Source of the DNA: Maea johnstoni
Lineage: Eukaryota; Annelida; Polychaeta; Spionida; Magelonidae
Assembly (NCBI GenBank): GCA_963942565.1
Contig: OZ012685.1
Location: 4,963,186 to 5,027,185, forward strand
Reading direction: 5' to 3'
Length of the DNA stretch: 64,000 nt
Both the position numbers and the translations under genes were made by a program. The notes beneath the pieces are model-generated. The model was not told where the DNA came from, did no database searches, and was given only the letters and a program-made list of their open reading frames with translations. Shown one piece after another: positions 10,691 through 22,246 of this stretch. The stretch's first letter is position 1. The number at the start of each line of letters is the position of its first letter.

Positions 10691-12408
10691 TTGCCTTGTC
10701 CCGTTTACGGAACCTTCAGAGGAAGTTTGACAGAGATGCAGACTATTGTGTCAGGTACAAGGCCGTCATTCAGGATTATATAGACAAAGGTTATGCCTGC
10801 CAAGTCCCTCCAGAAGAATCAGTGCGATGGTATTTGCCTCATCACGGAGTCATCAATCCACACAAGCCAGAGAAGCTTCGAGTAGTTTTTGATTGTGCAG
10901 CCAAATACAGAGGAACATCATTGAATGACCAACTACTGAGGGGGCCAAACTTTCTCAATAGTCTGACAGGAGTCCTTTCAAGGTTTCGTGAACACAGCAT
11001 AGCCTTAGTTGCTGATGTTGAGGCTATGTTCCATCAGGTGCTTGTCAGTAAGGAGGATTGTTCTGCTTTGGGATTCCTTTGGTGGTCCAGTGAAGATCAT
11101 AGTCAAGATCCTAGTGACTTTCAAATGTTGGTCCACATTTTTGGTGCCAAATCATCTCCGAGCTGTTCTTCATTTGCACTCAGGAAATCAGCCACAGACA
11201 ATGCCCAATCTTTTGATGAAGAAACTGTCACAACAGTACTGCGAGACTTCTATGTTGATGATTGTATCAAGTCCATTAGTGATACAGATCAAGCCAAGAG
11301 ATTAGCAGCACAGTTATATGAAATGCTCGCCAAGGGCGGTTTCCGACTTACCAAATGGCTCAGTAGCGATCGGGAAGTAATGGCATCGATTCCAGAGAAA
11401 GAGAGAGCTGGATCTGTGAAAGATTTGGACTTGGATCATCTTCCTATTGAGAGAACACTAGGCATTCAATGGAATGTAGACAAAGATTGTTTTGAATTCA
11501 ATGTGCAGCTGAAACAAAAGGAAGAGACCAGGCGGGGCATCTTGTCTATGATGAGTTCTGTGTTTGATCCCCTTGGTTTCTTGAGTCCATATATTCTCCT
11601 TGCCAAGCTCATTCTTCAAGAACTCTGTTGTGGAGGCATTGGTTGGGATGAATGTGTTGGAGAACAGAGTCTTGCTCAGTGGAAAAGCTGGGTAAATGGT
11701 CTTCCAGAGCTGTTGCATGTGTCCATTCCTCGCTGTTTCAAGTTGGTGCCCACACAGGTTCAGCAATATGAACTTCACACTTTCTCCGATGCATCCATGA
11801 AAGCTTACTCAGCGGTAACATACCTGCGTATGGTTTATTCAGATGGTACCTCCAGTTGCTCCTTTGTCCAGGGCAAGTCAAGACTTTGTCCACTAAAAGT
11901 GATGACAATACCAAGATTGGAGCTGTCTGCGGCAGTATTAGCAGTCACCATGAACAAACAGATACAGGCAGAGCTGACACTACCCATAGCTGAAGTTTGC
12001 TTTTGGACAGACTCTACGGCAGTTATTCAATACATCAGAAATGAAAGTCGTCGCTTTCATACATTTGTCGCTAACAGAGTGGCAAAAATTCAAAGTGCAA
12101 CAGAAGCCAGTCAGTGGCATTACGTGGGAACCGAGGACAATCCAGCTGATGATGGTTCACGTGGGCTTACAGCTTCCGAGTTCATTGAGAACCCAAGATG
12201 GCTTATGGGGCCAGAGTTTCTGTGTAAAACTATGGAGCATTGGCCTCAGCCTCCAGAGGTTTTGGTGAAAATTTTGGAGGAAACAGAGCTGGAGAAAGAT
12301 CCTGAAGTCAGACGTGTCATGCATACTGCAACAAAAGATGACAGCAATGGAGCTAAAAGTAGTGCAACTCCTCTACACACGCTTTTGAATGCTTCCTCAG
12401 ACTTATGA
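10681..12408 (+). mobile_element. BEL/Pao retroelement pol fragment (RT and RNase H), fossil
   Basis: BEL/Pao-type RT: WYLPHHGVINPHKPEKLRVV, VADVEAMFHQVLV and the YVDD box (FYVDDCIKS). It is followed by the LTKWLSSDREV and SSVFDPLGFLSPYILLAK blocks and an RNase H (HTFSDASMKAYSAVTY, WTDSTAVIQYI, EDNPADDGSRG). About 570 codons are open, but the element is incomplete: no gag, protease, integrase or LTR pair was found around it. The segment is therefore a partial fossil; the preserved part shows no obvious internal break, which suggests a fairly young insertion or capture. Confidence 0.9.
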
Positions 12409-13129
12409 CGCTCAAACCTTTATGTATCCCTGTTCATTGCTGTTGTCATTTGCAGATGTGCGTAAGCGTGAGAGGAATGTTCAGGTACTATTAAGTTGTT
12501 TTTAGAAGCAGTATAGTTAAATTTCAATCTGTTTATACATGATTGTATGCCTTTTCAAAATCTCTAACTGTCATAATTACTATTACCGGTATTTCAATTA
12601 TTGTATTTTCTAGGGGAGTGTTATATTGTTCATTTTCCATCTGTTTGGTTATTACAGTGTGCACTAGACATACAATCAATGTAGAAGGAAATCCTATACA
12701 TGACTGTATGCTTTTTCTAAATCCCTCTTATAATTATTATTATAACAATTGGCTGCAAATGTTTTTTTAGAGGGTGATGTATTGTTCAAGTAGCATGTTT
12801 TATTTTTTTGCTTATTAGGTTTCTAAAAATATTCTTGGTTAATGAAATTGTATATATTGAGATGTTTCCATTAACAGCTCCACACATCCTCTTCCTTGTA
12901 TTAGGTAAGCGGTCTGCCACAACAGCTTAAGGTTCCCCGGGAGATGCCAACTATTTTTGTACACTGTTAAGCAAGTAATTAAGGTGTGCGCCTTATGGAG
13001 TTCCTCGCCGTATAAAGGAAGGGGGATGTGTGAATTTGTCTTTGAATGCCATGCATCTGAAAGATGCCTTGGCCCTCTTTGGGTCTGTAGGCTCTGCTCT
13101 CACTCCTTTTATTATTTCACCTGAAACAA
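12409..13129. repeat. Spacer with a diverged ~165-bp direct repeat
   Basis: ATGATTGTATGCCTTTTCAA near 12539 and ATGACTGTATGCTTTTTCTA near 12702 start two similar stretches that both run into AT-rich TAATTATTATTA sequence and a TTTTTAGAGGG/TTTTCTAGGGG word. The rest is unrecognised. It could be the untranslated end of the BEL/Pao fossil. Confidence 0.45.
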
Positions 13130-13335
13130 CCATGCTTTGACATTGTTTTTAACAATGATAAAGGACCACTTTTTGATAATACTTTATGGCACTTGATGGC
13201 CTTAGTGTGGCAATATACCTTTTAACCCCGCATTCTTTTGCTATCAACTACAATTATTATACCTCACCTGATGATTCTTGATTCTAGTTCGTAAAGGGCC
13301 ATGCAATAATTGTCATGTTATACTCACTCATTAGT
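13130..13335 (+). mobile_element. LINE 3'-end fragment
   Basis: TTTTTAACAATGATAAAGGA and TTTATGGCACTTGATGGCC match the reverse complement of the LINE 3' end at 3720-3800. It ends in ACTCACTCATT, like the CATT tail of that copy. Confidence 0.6.
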
Positions 13336-13644
13336 GACAGGCTTTGCTCCTCAATAGCGTGGATAATATTTAAATTACTAAACTTTTAGCTAGGTAAGTT
13401 TATCCTAGATCTGTCATATCCTGTGTTTTCGGTTTCATGACAAAAAAGTAAGCTAGCTAAATTAGCGAGCTAAATAGCTGTATCTGTAAGTCAATGGAAG
13501 GAATGGTTCATGACCATCTCTTTTGGTGTTTGATATCCTTTACACTAATAATGGAAGCCCAAAGTGACTTCCGGAACAGGAAGCACAAGGGATCAGTTTG
13601 TACGTTTTGAAACTTTTTGTAAGAGAGAAATTTTTAAATGGAGA

Positions 13645-13695
13645 ACATTTTTGACCTCGAAAAGTCATATGATACCGTTTGGGTTTTTATGTCGC
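13645..13695 (+). mobile_element. Tiny LINE reverse-transcriptase scrap
   Basis: One frame reads IFDLEKSYDTVW, the DLEKAYDTxW block of I/jockey-type LINE reverse transcriptases. Neighbouring sequence is not recognisable, so this is a short scrap or a chance hit. Confidence 0.35.
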
Positions 13696-14118
13696 TATCA
13701 GCAGCGCAAGTCATATCGCGACGAGATAAAAACCCTGAACCAAGGAGAAATTCCCTTCTCTTTACGAATAGCTCAAGGAGTCTTTCAGTTGCAGAAGGAC
13801 CATAGACAATTCTCCATTTAAAAATCAACTAAGTGAAAAACATCTAATATTCTCTTACTGCAATACAACATTGTTATTAAACAGTTTGAGAAGAAAAAAT
13901 GCTGGAAGGTGTTCCTCAAAAAAGCCCAGCCTTCTTAATGTAATTGGGTGATTGCTGCTTTTGGGGGTTAGATGCAGAAACTGAATCTGAAAAGTACAAT
14001 TAATATCATCACTAATATGAGAATATAGGCACATGTACATGACTGACTATTAATTCCTGTAATGCTATCTCAGATGTGTTAGAACAGGAAAAATGTATTA
14101 CCAAGCTAATGCAAGCTG

Positions 14119-14521
14119 CATTAAAGGGGAACTTGAGGAAGAACAAGTCATAGGTTTATATGAAAGTTCATGAACATAGCTCAACATCTGTCATAAACAG
14201 GGAAGCCCTAGAGCTCCATACAAAGAGAAATCTAAAATTGCAATTAGTGAATAGCACCTCCTCTGAGCCAATGCCGCGGTCATTTTGAATCCGGGTCATC
14301 ACACCCTGCTGTGGTCAGTGTTATAAGCACAGAGCTAGGGGCAGATTAGCACCCAATTGAAAAACATGGCCGCTGCCAGGGGCTGGGCAGGATGATGACA
14401 ATATGCAAAAATCTCCCCTCATGGGATCACTGAGAGAAAAAGAAGGGTAGTATCCTGTTCTTGAAGTGTATTACTTTCATATAAGCTGATATGTATGTGA
14501 GCCTTTAGGGACCCTTTAATG
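14119..14521. mobile_element. MITE with CATTAAAGGG termini
   Basis: Starts CATTAAAGGGG and ends CCCTTTAATG, about 403 bp without a reading frame. The right half recurs at 8080-8310. Superfamily not assigned. Confidence 0.7.
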
Positions 14522-15137
14522 TTCTGGTATAAGTATAAAAAAATAGAACTAATTTTAATCATTCAAAATATTGTTAAGACTGTTTGGTGGAAAATTGTAT
14601 TTGAGGATGATGTACAGTGGAACCCGATAGATTACCTCTGTACATAGAGCAATTCCACAGCAGTACCTGCATACTGTAACAACGCAAGGTAACCCTGTAG
14701 CCTGTAACTATTACTATACAAATATTTTTAAAAATAATGGTAGGGCTGCTTAAACAATGGACTTGTAGGTCCATTGGGCAAAGTACTATATATTTAGGAA
14801 AGTCTTACCAAAGTACATGATATGCTCATGGGCTACTTATTATAAGGGGAATAGGTGGAAGGACTACTAAATGTTGCGGGCAAGAAGTCCATCACTGGCT
14901 GGTGGAATAATTTGTTAATATTTAACCATGAATGATAGGAGCCCAATTTCCCAAAGCTTTGTGCTAGGAGAGTGGGGGCATTTAATCTTTAGGCAGCAAA
15001 CTGACTAAAGGTGTGGTCCTAATTATGCAGTGTTTTTTAAGCGCAACCTATAATATGCTGAATAGGAAGTATTAAGAGTAGTATGATGCAGATATGAATA
15101 GGGAGGAGTCAAAATGAATCTGATTCATGCAATAATT
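14522..15137. other. Unannotated spacer
   Basis: AT-rich sequence; nothing recognised. Confidence 0.4.
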
Positions 15138-15275
15138 TGGAATTTCTATCATCCCTTTTCTGCCATATTTAGGCTAAATTGTAACTAGCCTGTTGTTAGT
15201 GATGGAGGAAACTATAGTAACCCAGTGAAAACTACTCAGTGATCACCTTCTCACATGCCCTGTCTGGGATCAAGA
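15138..15275 (-). mobile_element. SINE body, reverse copy 1
   Basis: Reverse complement of the SINE body: TTCTGCCATATTTAGGC, AACTAGCCTGTTGTTAGTGA, TCTCACATGCCCTGTCTGGG. tRNA-like head not clear. Confidence 0.7.
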
Positions 15276-15296
15276 AACAAATAAACATTTTGGAGT

Positions 15297-15450
15297 TGGG
15301 AATTTTGTTTTTTGTCCCTTTTTCTGCCATACCATGGTTATGTCATGACTAACCTGTTGTAATTGGTTTAGGAAACCAGATTACCCAGCAAAAATCACTG
15401 CCTAACTCCAAGTCACTAGCAACTTTCTGATATAGTGACTGGGATTTGAA
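15297..15450 (-). mobile_element. SINE body, reverse copy 2
   Basis: Second reverse copy directly after the first: TTTCTGCCATACCATGG, ATGACTAACCTGTTGTAATT, ACTCCAAGTCACTAGCAACT, ending near a GGGATTTGAA B-box remnant. Confidence 0.7.
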
Positions 15451-15739
15451 AGATAAATGTGAGTGTTTTGTTTTTCATACTTGAATGACTCATGATCACA
15501 TGTATATCAAATTATAAATAAAATAACATCTCACAGAATGATACTTATGTAACTAAGTGAGATATACCTTAGACTCTGAGAGTAATAGTAGGAGCTCTAC
15601 TACTATTCTCTACCATAAATTGATATTGATGCTATTCCAATGACTCTGTTTCTCGATCTGTATGACCTGTGATGTCAGGGACCTGCATACATGGAGCACT
15701 TATGAGTGCTCCATGTTCACAGGTTCCCCTATGATTGCT

Positions 15740-16985
15740 ACGTACATAGGTACTATCAAAATTATCCATCTCTCATTATATTACAGCAAAATGATCCAAA
15801 ATCTAGCATGACTGAAGTATTAATTCAAAATTCCATAGAATGATAGATCCTATGAAATAACAAAAATCACATTTCTATAAGTTCTCACGTTTCATTACTT
15901 TTTCCATAAAATGCCCAAAACCATAGCTTATCATTGGAATCTAGTAATCCTAACCAAGTTCCTTCACCAACACATTCTTAAGTGATTTCTTTGGCAAAAT
16001 TGGGAAATTAAGATCTTTGCATAGTCTCCAAGTTGACAGTTTAAGCCTAGGAAAATACAAAAGAAATGCATGATATTAAAGGATAATTACCCAAAAATTA
16101 TTCACAGCAAGAGCTACATTTAATCGCAACCACCACAACACATCCTACAACCATAGGCATCAATGTGAACATATCTGTGGCAAGTTTTATACATCTACAT
16201 TGGAGGCTGCATTTTCCAGAAGCAAATTCCTAAAAACGCATGCTTTTGATGATTTTTCAATAAAATACCCCAAAATATAGCAAGTCATAGGTTGGCAAAC
16301 ATAACTTATGTCCCTTCATGCCAATTCTTGGTTAATTTTCTGTAACAACAATATCAGGCCAGAATCTTGGTATAAGATATAATATACCTTTGTTCAAATA
16401 AATGAGAAATTACAAAAAACCTACTATTTAAAAGGTTTTTACCCCAAAGTCACTCACAGCAGGGGTCAGATACAGTTCATACTAACACAAAGCATTTGAT
16501 TATCATAGACATCCTTATAAAATCATTTGTGACAAGTTTTGAGTTCCTCCTATGAAAATTGCACCTTCCAGAAGAAAATACCTAAAATCACTAGTTTTAA
16601 TGCCATTTTTTCTGTAAAATGACCCAAAACGTAGCATGTCATGAAAATATTCAAACATAACTTACTTTCTGTATCTACACCTTCTTGGGTAGTTTTCTAA
16701 ACCAAAACTATTTAGTTGAGAGTTTGGGATAGTCCATAGGATGACATTCAAGTTGTGGGAAATTACAAAAATCACTCTTTTTTGATGATTTTTCTCCCAA
16801 AATCACTCACAGCAGGGGGTTCCTTGAAGTCACGCTAACGCAACATGTTCTAAGATCAAAAGCATCCCCTTGAACACATTTATAGCAAGTTTTGAATTTC
16901 TATTTCAAGAAATGAATTTTCTAGAAGGAAATACCAAAAAACATGCTTTTTTGGTGATTTTTTGCATAAAATGCCCCAAAATTCC
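15740..16985. repeat. ~353-bp tandem repeat, about 3.5 units
   Basis: Units start at 16091, 16443 and 16797 with ATCACTCACAGCAGGGG-type words (spacing 352-354). A partial unit lies to the left from about 15740. Each unit also carries an ATTTTCCAGAAG/GAATTTTCTAGAAGG block and AAAATGCCCCAAAA. Units are clearly diverged. Confidence 0.75.
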
Positions 16986-17339
16986 CTTTTGCAGGAAATT
17001 CAGATGTGTCATCCACCCCTACACTAGAGCCCACCCTATTTAGAGATGAATAAGCATGGATGACGACTTGTAACGAAAAAACGCCATCAAAAGTATAATT
17101 CTGACATTTGGCCACCCGCCTAAGACATATACAATACAAAAAGGGATATCATAGAATGTAAAGGATCATGCAAAGCAATACCAAAAATCCAAAGAAAAAA
17201 GAAAAGTAAAGGAGAGAGAAAAATACGGAGCTGAAGTTTTAATATAGGCTTGAAACAGTTGAAAGGAATTCTTAATGTTGCGACAGGACTTTAAGGGATT
17301 ACGGAATAAACTCAGAAAATTCAAATGAATAATAAAAAA

Positions 17340-17748
17340 TGCTCTGCTAATTACATATGATCACCCCCCCCCCCCCCCCCCCTATCAAATTATGGGACTT
17401 CAAAAGATAGGAAGCAAGTGAGTGGGACATAGTAGGAAAAGATACAGGGAGTTTTAGATACATTGTATCGTATTGCATGATATAAATTGTGTAAACACTA
17501 AACAATTGTATCATATTGTATGAGATATATTTTTAATTGTATCATTTCATTGCCATTGGCAACGGGACCGTGAAACGCTTCTTTCTTCAAAAATATAGAC
17601 TTAAAAGCCTTATACAATAAAAAATAACTATCAAACAGCTCCTATGAACCCTCAGGCCATTGATCCAAGGCGGCAGTATTGGATGGCAATGCACAGAGAA
17701 TTCAGTTAGTGACACAATCCGTTTTGAAACTGCCTATTTATATATAGA
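17340..17748 (-). mobile_element. Helitron-like element 2: 5' end
   Basis: Read on the minus strand it starts TCTATATATAAATAGG at 17748, immediately after the CTAG end of element 1. The first ~370 bp resemble the 5' end of element 1: TTGAAG-rich block, a CACGG..CCGTTG block, AATGAAATGATACAATT, then a poly(G) run (plus-strand C run 17364-17382). Its 3' end was not found. Confidence 0.55.
17364..17382. repeat. Poly(C) run
   Basis: Nineteen C in a row on the plus strand. It sits ~366 bp from the 5' end of Helitron-like element 2, matching the position of the 22122-22138 run in element 1. Confidence 0.95.
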
Positions 17749-18009
17749 CTAGTAGGCCCCCGTGCACAGCACGGCTTTTGATTCTAAGTCATACTCAATG
17801 TTGCACAGGAAGTTTAGAGGCAGAGAATAAAAAACAATCAAACTACCTTATCCTCTCACCAACTGACCTTTGGTATGGGTCATAGCAAGGGATGCATTAA
17901 AATACCCTGCTTGCAGCCAATAGGTACGCTATAGTTTTGCTAGTGCGACATTGATTACATAGCAGACATGTTGGCCGCACTCGGTAACACACTATGTGAC
18001 CACTGCACA

Positions 18010-18220
18010 CTTGGTCTTTGTGATCGTGCATCTTCATCTCGCTGTCTCTCACCACTACCCGGGTTCAAATCCCTGCCAGGGCATGTGAGAAAGTTGCCAG
18101 TGACTTGGAGTTAGGCGCTGGTCTTCGCAGGGCATTCCAGTTTCCTCAAACACTAACAACTGGCTAGTCACAACTAAGCTGCAATATCGCACAAAAATGA
18201 CGATAATCAAAATTCCAAGT
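18010..18220 (+). mobile_element. tRNA-derived SINE, best copy
   Basis: The head has a canonical pol III B box GGGTTCAAATCCC (18060-18072). The body runs GGGCATGTGAGAAAGTTGCC, AGTGACTTGGAGTTAGGCGC, TTCCAGTTTCCTC, AACAACTGGCTAGTCACAAC, and the tail has AATCAAAATTCCAAG. It defines the family whose other copies are at 6740/8533, 15138, 15297, 27775, 49198, 53770 and 58365. The central CTCCGGTTTCCTCC-type domain is like conserved core domains known in other invertebrate SINEs (recalled, not checked). Confidence 0.8.
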
Positions 18221-20249
18221 TCCTGTGTGATTGTATGATATTTGGCCCCGTCCTGCATCTCCCTGGTACCGGTATATACTGCTCTGCAGAAGTTTAAGAG
18301 CGATATAAAACAAGTAAAAAGTAGTATTATTCTATCGAAGTCCAACTCCAGTATCTATCTGCTCCCCCACCCCCATTAAGATTCTGAAACATGACATAAA
18401 TGAGAGAGAGAAAGAGGTTTTACGCATAAGGATCTCAGTTTCAACTAATACCAATATCAAAGGTCCCACACGTAGACACTCACATATACATATACATGGA
18501 GAGTGAGAGAGAAAATATTGACCAAATGCAAAATAAAGTGGGAGAGATAAAGAATAAAAAAAAAAGAAAGCAGGCAAGAAATTTAAAAAATGATACCATA
18601 CAATCACAGTAGATCCAGTGCTCAAACGCTGGACGCTTAGTGCCTTTAAATACGGCTGCAAGCCGTTCCCTTATTAGCAAACTCTGAAACTGGCACCCTC
18701 AGCAAATGGGTTAGACTAGTTGGAAATACGGCATCATTTCTAGCCAGGTCACGTGGCTAACTTTATCTGCCCTGAAAGAAAGCGGATACCAGAAAACACA
18801 CATTTTTTACATGTAGTATTAGATTAGCAGGGCTTGCAGTTTTTTTCAATGGAAAGGTTTCCATGTCCGTGCCAGGCGCGCCTGTTCTTCCGTGCACTAT
18901 TTCTTTCAAATTCCTGCACACCATATGCTGCGAACGGCAACCAGTCCTCACAGCGTACTAGTACAAAAGAAGTGCATGCGAGAAAAGATATAGTGGCACA
19001 AATATGTCCGACCTTCAAGCACATGTGGGGGGAGTATAGTAAAACATTGGCATCTATTGAATCACACTAATCATTTAGACCTGAGCCGGTGTCCCATAGG
19101 AATGTCTATTGCCATGACATATTGAAGCCGGCAGCTCACGCTGACCTGATTGGTGACGTCATCGACCGTGTAGTATTGGCGCCAAATTCAAATACTGTAC
19201 CAAGCCTGTACACTCGTGTCGTAATTGCATGTACTTTATCCCGGAATCGTGCAGTCATGACACGCTACTGACTGCCTTTCACGGATTTATAAGGGTTTTT
19301 AAGTATGGAATAGGAACATTAACTTGTAGTAATGTATTAAATCAGAATTTATCCTTAGAAAAGATTTATTCTATTGGCGTGGATGGCTAATTTATCTAAT
19401 CAGATTTGGCTCTCTTTTAAGTTGTGTCAGATGTATTAAATGTAAATCTAGCCAGTATATCAAACTACTTAAATATCTGAATCAAGGTAATTTACTTAAT
19501 ATGATAATTTACTTAAGTTATGGTGATGAGAACCATTGTAAGCTAGTTAAATGCACCTGTGCAAGTAGTGAGATTATGTCATTTGAGTGAAAAGGTGTAG
19601 GCGCTTGCTTATGATATTTTCTACCTGCTACCACTCAGGAGTAGGGTTAAGATGGTGTTTCTTGAATTCCTGGTTTGAACCCCATGTGCTACTTTAATAA
19701 AAAAAAATCAGAATTGCTCATTTAAAATGTTTCTAAAATTTGTCTGAACTATCTACGCAATGCTCTTAGCTGGAACATCAAGGAAATTACATGTCACTCT
19801 ATTAGCTTTTGAATCCCAGATGGTTGAAATTTATGAAGTAGGATTTTCTTTGTAGAGTTTCATGGAAATTAAATTGGTTAAAAGACTAGTATTCTTATAT
19901 AACATATTGTTTAGGAAGTAAACCAGTTTATACACGTAAATGATTAGAATTAGTGCTGGGGTGGGTGGTGTAAGAGAATGTAAGACATACAAAGGGATTT
20001 CAAACAGTTTACTTCCACAATTATGGAGTGTGCAACCAGTGATGCCCTGTATTTGGGCCTTGGATCCGTGCGCCGGCCATCAGTTTCGGCACACGGATCC
20101 CCACAACCACACTACAACAAGCCCTATTTTTGCAACCGCGGGCGCCCCATGCAAAACAGCGCGATTTCCCTCCTGAACAGTTAATATAAACACCTATCTC
20201 ACAACCTCTTGCATTGGGTTATTTCACTGGTTTCTCAATAATATGGGTG
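18221..20249. other. Unannotated interior of Helitron-like element 1
   Basis: Open frames on both strands here have no family resemblance. The only structure noted is the 20062-20100 hairpin. Confidence 0.4.
20062..20100. repeat. Strong GC-rich hairpin
   Basis: GGATCCGTGCGCCGGCC, a six-base loop region, then TTCGGCACACGGATCC form a near-perfect inverted repeat in AT-rich surroundings. Confidence 0.75.
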
Positions 20250-20938
20250 TTAAGGTGATAGTCTAGTACAGCAAGATCATCACCACTAGATGGCGTCTTT
20301 GGCTGGCCCCTAAGCATGGATATCAAAACAAAAGATTACACATGAGGAGTGGTCACCCACCACGAATCTCGACCTAGCAACTTCCTATTGTTGTACGACC
20401 ACGAGAACAAAGGGCATTTTGACCAATATTTTTATCTCGTTTTTTGGCTAAAAGTGAATAACGATACAGTCTTCGAAGCCATTGTTTTAGAATATGACTG
20501 CTATGAACCCCCTCTAGGTGCAAGGTCCTGTCATAAGTACCTCGTATTATGACAGGACCTGAAAATCAGCATTAGCTACGTAAATCTTGAGGCATATGGG
20601 AACATTCAAAAATGTTTTTAACATACCCATCGTGCAGATTTCCGGTTTAGGTAGGACCTTGCACCTTGCCAAAGACATGAATGATCAAATAGTAGAGTTT
20701 GGTTTTCAAGTAAAGGGTGAGTCTTGACATTTTGCCAAAAAACGAAATACAGACAGATATGTGCGTAAAGGGTGCCATATCAACTCAAAATAGCAAATTA
20801 TTGATAAGTTTATCATTATTCTGTAAATCAGAGATGTAAGCTATACAATAGCATAAGTGCCGTTGTCTACATTTAACTCAGTTTTCAGATATTTATTTTT
20901 TTTAAATGACCCGGGTATCGGGTAGGGTTCTACCTTAA
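20250..20938. mobile_element. TTAA-bounded element, copy A
   Basis: Bounded by TTAA at each end: TTAAGGTGATAGTCTAGTAC on the left and GGTAGGGTTCTACCTTAA on the right. TTAA targets and short GGT/ACC ends suit a piggyBac-like non-autonomous element. Inside is a CAAGGTCCTGTCATAAG / CAGGACCTGAAAATCAGC block and a CACTTGCC-type AGGACCTTGCACC block. About 689 bp. Confidence 0.62.
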
Positions 20939-20986
20939 GCATCACTAACACACCTTCATCGTAATTGTAATGCTGCGCTTGGGTCA

Positions 20987-21766
20987 TTAAGGTGATAGTC
21001 TAGTACACCAAGATTTTCACCACTAGGTGGTGTCCTTGGCTGGCCCCTAAGAATGGATATCAAAACAAAAGATGACACATGAGCAGTGTTCACGAATCTC
21101 GAGCTGGCAACACTATTGGGCTAACCTCAAGAGCACAAAAGGCAGGGCCCTTGGGGTTTTCCTTGTTACATTGCTCCCGAACGACATGGCTGTCCGCTTT
21201 AACCATGCAGATTCCTTCGAGCTAGACCATTTTGACCAAAATTTTCAACTCATTTTTTTGCTCAAAGTGAATAAAGATAGTCTCCGAAGCCAGTATTTTA
21301 GAATATGACAGATATGAACCCCGTCTAGGTGCAAGGTCATGTCACAGGTACCTTGAATTCTGACAGGACCTGAAAATCAGCACTTACTATGTAAACCACA
21401 TGATTGTAGCAATTTTGAGGCTTATGGGAACATTCAAAATTGTTTTTAAGATACTCATTGTGCAGATCCCCTGTTGAGGTAGGACCTTGCACCTCACCAA
21501 AGACATGAATGATCATATGGTAGACTCTCATTTTCAAGTAAAGGGTGATTCTTGACATTTTGTCATAAAACGAAACACATCAAGATATGTTCTTTAAAGG
21601 TGCCACATTACCTCAAAATTGCCACTTACTGATAAGTTCACCATTATTCCGCAACTATGAGATGTAACCTTTACAATAGCATAAGTGCCGTTGCCTTAAA
21701 TAAACTCGGTTTCCAGATATTCAAATTTAAAAAATGACCCGTGTATCGGGTAGGGTTCTACCTTAA
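20987..21766. mobile_element. TTAA-bounded element, copy B
   Basis: Direct-orientation relative of copy A, 780 bp, same ends (TTAAGGTGATAGTCTAGTAC and GGGTAGGGTTCTACCTTAA). It is colinear with copy A along most of its length and starts only 48 bp after it. Confidence 0.65.
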
Positions 21767-21817
21767 GGTAAATGTTGATCGCTTGCAGTGACACATAACC
21801 CAAGTCGTCAGTCGGCA

Positions 21818-21818
<1 letters not shown>

Positions 21819-21904
<86 letters not shown>
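21819..21904. repeat. (GA)n microsatellite 1
   Basis: Uninterrupted GA dinucleotides, about 43 repeats. Confidence 0.98.
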
Positions 21905-21906
<2 letters not shown>

Positions 21907-22023
21907 AGGATACCACAATTTCAAAAAATGCCAAATTTGTTCCAAAAGAAAGCTAAGTGAGTGGTGAGTACTGTGAGTAGGGAAAGAAACAAAGAGGAAA
22001 ATAGAGATGCACAAAGTACAACA

Positions 22024-22025
<2 letters not shown>

Positions 22026-22088
<63 letters not shown>
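22026..22088. repeat. (GA)n microsatellite 2
   Basis: Uninterrupted GA dinucleotides, about 31 repeats. Confidence 0.98.
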
Positions 22089-22089
<1 letters not shown>

Positions 22090-22121
22090 AAATTTCAATC
22101 AAAACAATTTAGGAAGATAGA

Positions 22122-22138
22122 CCCCCCCCCCCCCCCCC
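22122..22138. repeat. Poly(C) run
   Basis: Seventeen C in a row, ~394 bp inside the 5' end of Helitron-like element 1. Confidence 0.95.
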
Positions 22139-22179
22139 TCCCCTCCCCTGATATACTGCAGCAATTTGATATAGAGGGG

Positions 22180-22192
<13 letters not shown>

Positions 22193-22242
<50 letters not shown>
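22193..22242. repeat. (GA)n microsatellite 3
   Basis: Uninterrupted GA dinucleotides, about 25 repeats. Confidence 0.98.

Positions 22243-22246
<4 letters not shown>

Noticed and set aside
18332-18661. Minus-strand frame inside Helitron-like element 1 as a possible Rep/helicase
   Set aside because: It lacks the HUH motif and any helicase motif, and is low-complexity.
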